Source: Halobacteriovorax marinus SJ
Lineage (GTDB): Bacteria > Bdellovibrionota > Bacteriovoracia > Bacteriovoracales > Bacteriovoracaceae
Assembly: GCF_000210915.2 (NCBI RefSeq)
Contig: NC_016620.1
Coordinates: 930,001-994,000, forward strand
DNA: 64,000 nt
Direction of reading: 5' to 3'
Part shown: positions 62,503 through 64,000 of the stretch, piece by piece
Numbering within the stretch: the first letter of the stretch is position 1
Layout of the letters: each line of letters starts with the position of its first letter
Notes under the pieces: generated by a model
Told to the model about the DNA's origin: nothing
Databases searched by the model: none
Seen by the model: the letters and a program-made list of their open reading frames with translations, nothing else
Program-made: the position numbers and the translations under genes

Positions 62503-63141
62503 ATGAATTGTGAGTTGGAAGTTGCTGATATTCTATTAAAAAGTGGATGCTTACAACTTAGACCATCTGATCCTTTTCACTATGCATCTGGACTTCGAGG
62601 GCCAATTTACTGTGATAATAGACAGTTACTAAGTCTCCCGGCCCACAGAAAGAAAATTGTGAAATATTTTATCGAAAAGCTGAACGAGAGTGGCTGGGGC
62701 TTTGATCAATTGGCCGGACTCGCAACTGCGGGGATTCCTCACTGCTCTTTCATTGCTCACGAAATCGACTCCCCAATGATCTATATTCGCTCTAAAGCCA
62801 AGGGTCACGGGAAACAGAATCAAGTAGAAGGTAAGTACTCAAGTGGACAGTCTATTGTTTTAATTGAGGACCTAATTAATCAAGGCAAGAGCTTACAAGA
62901 TGCCCTTGAAGGGGCGATAGCTAGCGGGCTTAAGCCTGTTGGGGTCTTAAGTATTGTGAGCTACGAGATGGAGCAGGCCAAGAAGGTTATAGAGAAGTTC
63001 AACATTGAGTCGATTAGTCTAACAAATTTTTCTACAATTACATCTTTGGCCCTTGAGCAAAAACTGATTTCTGCCGAAGAGCATGTAATGTTAAATTCTT
63101 GGCAATCTGATCCAGTGGCCTGGTCTAGCTCTCTAAGCTAG
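62503..63141 (+). CDS. pyrE: Orotate phosphoribosyltransferase
   Basis: A 212-residue enzyme that joins orotate to PRPP to form OMP in pyrimidine synthesis. Visible are the start region SGCLQLRPSDPFHYASGLRGPIYCDNR, the RSKAKGHGKQNQVEG segment, and the PRPP motif VLIEDLINQGKSLQDAL. The length is standard. The start ATG follows AAGGGG. No other pyr gene is close. Confidence 0.93.
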   Translation: MNCELEVADILLKSGCLQLRPSDPFHYASGLRGPIYCDNRQLLSLPAHRKKIVKYFIEKLNESGWGFDQLAGLATAGIPHCSFIAHEIDSPMIYIRSKAKGHGKQNQVEGKYSSGQSIVLIEDLINQGKSLQDALEGAIASGLKPVGVLSIVSYEMEQAKKVIEKFNIESISLTNFSTITSLALEQKLISAEEHVMLNSWQSDPVAWSSSLS

Positions 63142-63222
63142 ACAAATGCTCTTTGGACGCTTTGCGCTCGACATTATACCTACTTACGTGATAGTAAGAT
63201 GCAGTTAGAGCACTAGATTTCC

Positions 63223-63252
63223 TTGATTTTCATTCAAAATTCTTTGTATCTA
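63223..63252 (+). promoter_or_regulatory. Probable promoter of the citrate synthase gene
   Basis: TTGATT (63223-63228) and TATCTA (63247-63252) are 18 bp apart, 32 bp ahead of the start codon. Confidence 0.4.
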
Positions 63253-63284
63253 ATTTTTTAATTTATTTTTTTAAAGGAGTATAT

Positions 63285-64000
63285 ATGGCAGGTAATGCAA
63301 AACTTGATTTAGGGGATAAGACTATCGAACTTCCTGTAATAGAAGGGAGTGAGGGCGAAAAGGCGATTGATATTTCTAGACTTAGGGCCGAGACTGGCTT
63401 CATTACTTTAGATAATGGTTTTGTAAATACTGGTTCATGTACTTCTGCAGTAACTTTCTTAAATGGTGAGAAGGGGATTCTAAGATATAGAGGATATCCA
63501 ATCGAGCAATTAGCAGAAAAATCAAATTTCCTAGAAGTCTCTTGGCTACTTTACTACGGTGAGCTTCCAACTAAAGCGCAACTAGAGAACTTTGAAAAGA
63601 AAGTTGCTAGTTTCAATAAACTTCCTGAAGGGCTAGAGACAATTATCTCTACATTCCCAAAGACTGCTCATCCAATGGGTGTTCTATCAAGTGCAACGGC
63701 AGCTCTATCTGCTTACTACCAAGATCACTTAGGTCCAAACCCTACGGATAATGATAAGGAAGAGCTATTTGCCCAACTACTTGGTCAAGTTAAGTTAATT
63801 GTTGCGAGATCATATAGAAACTCTCAAGGACTAGATCCAATTGAATCAGATTCAAGTCTTTCTTATAGTAAAGATTTTTTAAATATGATGTTTGGAGAAG
63901 CAGATGATGAAGTTGCGAAAGCACTAGATGTTCTTCTTATTCTTCACGCTGATCACGAACAAAATTGTTCTGCTTCAACAGTGAGAGTAGTTGGTTCTTC
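63285..64000 (+). CDS. gltA: Citrate synthase, 3' partial
   Basis: The frame starts at an ATG preceded by AAAGGAG and runs off the right edge after 238 complete codons (the full enzyme is about 430). The N-terminal part shows the GltA-type beta-rich start (KLDLGDKTIELPVIEG), then GFVNTGSCTSAVTFLNGEKGILRYRGYPIEQLAE and, close to the edge, ILHADHEQNCSASTVR with a catalytic-region His. It condenses oxaloacetate with acetyl-CoA at the entry of the TCA cycle. Confidence 0.95.
   Translation, partial: MAGNAKLDLGDKTIELPVIEGSEGEKAIDISRLRAETGFITLDNGFVNTGSCTSAVTFLNGEKGILRYRGYPIEQLAEKSNFLEVSWLLYYGELPTKAQLENFEKKVASFNKLPEGLETIISTFPKTAHPMGVLSSATAALSAYYQDHLGPNPTDNDKEELFAQLLGQVKLIVARSYRNSQGLDPIESDSSLSYSKDFLNMMFGEADDEVAKALDVLLILHADHEQNCSASTVRVVGS

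Noticed and set aside
63141-63284. Possible tRNA or small RNA between pyrE and citrate synthase
   Set aside because: I could not fold a cloverleaf or find a T-loop; only a likely promoter and weak dyads are present.

Overview
The window is 64 kb of AT-rich bacterial chromosome (roughly one third G+C by eye), densely packed with genes on both strands. It carries no rRNA, tRNA, insertion sequence, phage or CRISPR that I could recognise. The low G+C, the many secreted wall- and protein-degrading enzymes (two M14 carboxypeptidases, a NodB-type deacetylase, a transglycosylase-like protein, a metzincin-like protease, a PLD-type phospholipase) and the regulatory style (degenerate HD-GYP proteins, a FecR-domain secreted protein) suggest a Gram-negative bacterium of the Bdellovibrionota, most likely a marine Bacteriovorax/Halobacteriovorax relative. 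This is inference; a 16S gene or a whole-genome comparison would settle it.

Layout. 1-12.2 kb: mainly single-gene units, namely a DUF5718 protein (cut by the window edge), a MAPEG protein, a HIT protein, an M14 carboxypeptidase, an ABC-F ATPase, exonuclease III, a YihY/BrkB membrane protein, a secreted PLD phospholipase, threonine ammonia-lyase, a proline iminopeptidase-like hydrolase, a secreted protein with a Thr-Arg-Pro tail, FxsA and a SUI1/YciH protein. 12.2-19 kb: a DEAD-box helicase fused to what reads as a complete Jag/KhpB module, then a histidine kinase, a small parvulin and the RadD-like helicase in tandem, and a GreA-like protein. 19-21.2 kb: a ribbon-helix-helix protein, a FecR-domain protein and a possible outer-membrane protein, with repeated TGAGTAA sites in the control region. 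21.2-30.4 kb: long-form urocanase, a DsbB/DsbA pair, a second M14 carboxypeptidase, a second parvulin, a YecM-family protein, acetyl-CoA synthetase and an SDR-like protein. 30.4-35.5 kb: a GluQ-RS-like truncated synthetase followed by a translationally coupled trio of GH3-type acyl-amido synthetase, LysE-type exporter and secreted C45-type Ntn hydrolase/acyltransferase.

35.5-45 kb: an FMN reductase, two overlapping RluA-type pseudouridine synthases, a DUF4186 protein, then a metal-resistance region: a CDF pump with ten consecutive His near its N terminus, a His-rich small secreted protein, a CzcC-like outer-membrane channel, a strongly reduced His-rich CzcB-like adaptor and a CzcA-type RND pump. 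45-54.5 kb: an untracked 34-codon gene for a very basic peptide, MATE and MMPL-type exporters, a zinc-ribbon protein, a MerR-type regulator with a cobalamin-binding-like fold lacking the ligand His, two unknown exported proteins (one transglycosylase-like), a NodB deacetylase and SfsA. 54.5-64 kb: a convergent pair of receiver/HD-GYP-like paralogues with complementary motif loss, an RlmI-like methyltransferase, a GAF histidine kinase, a large metalloprotease, PyrE and the start of citrate synthase (cut by the window edge).

The strongest candidates for undescribed biology are the helicase-Jag fusion, the GH3-LysE-C45 operon, the complementary degenerate HD-GYP pair, the RND pump with a reduced adaptor, and the isolated 34-aa basic peptide gene. 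Most genes are housekeeping or envelope functions. Seven convergent gene pairs overlap at their 3' ends, which shows how tightly the genome is packed.
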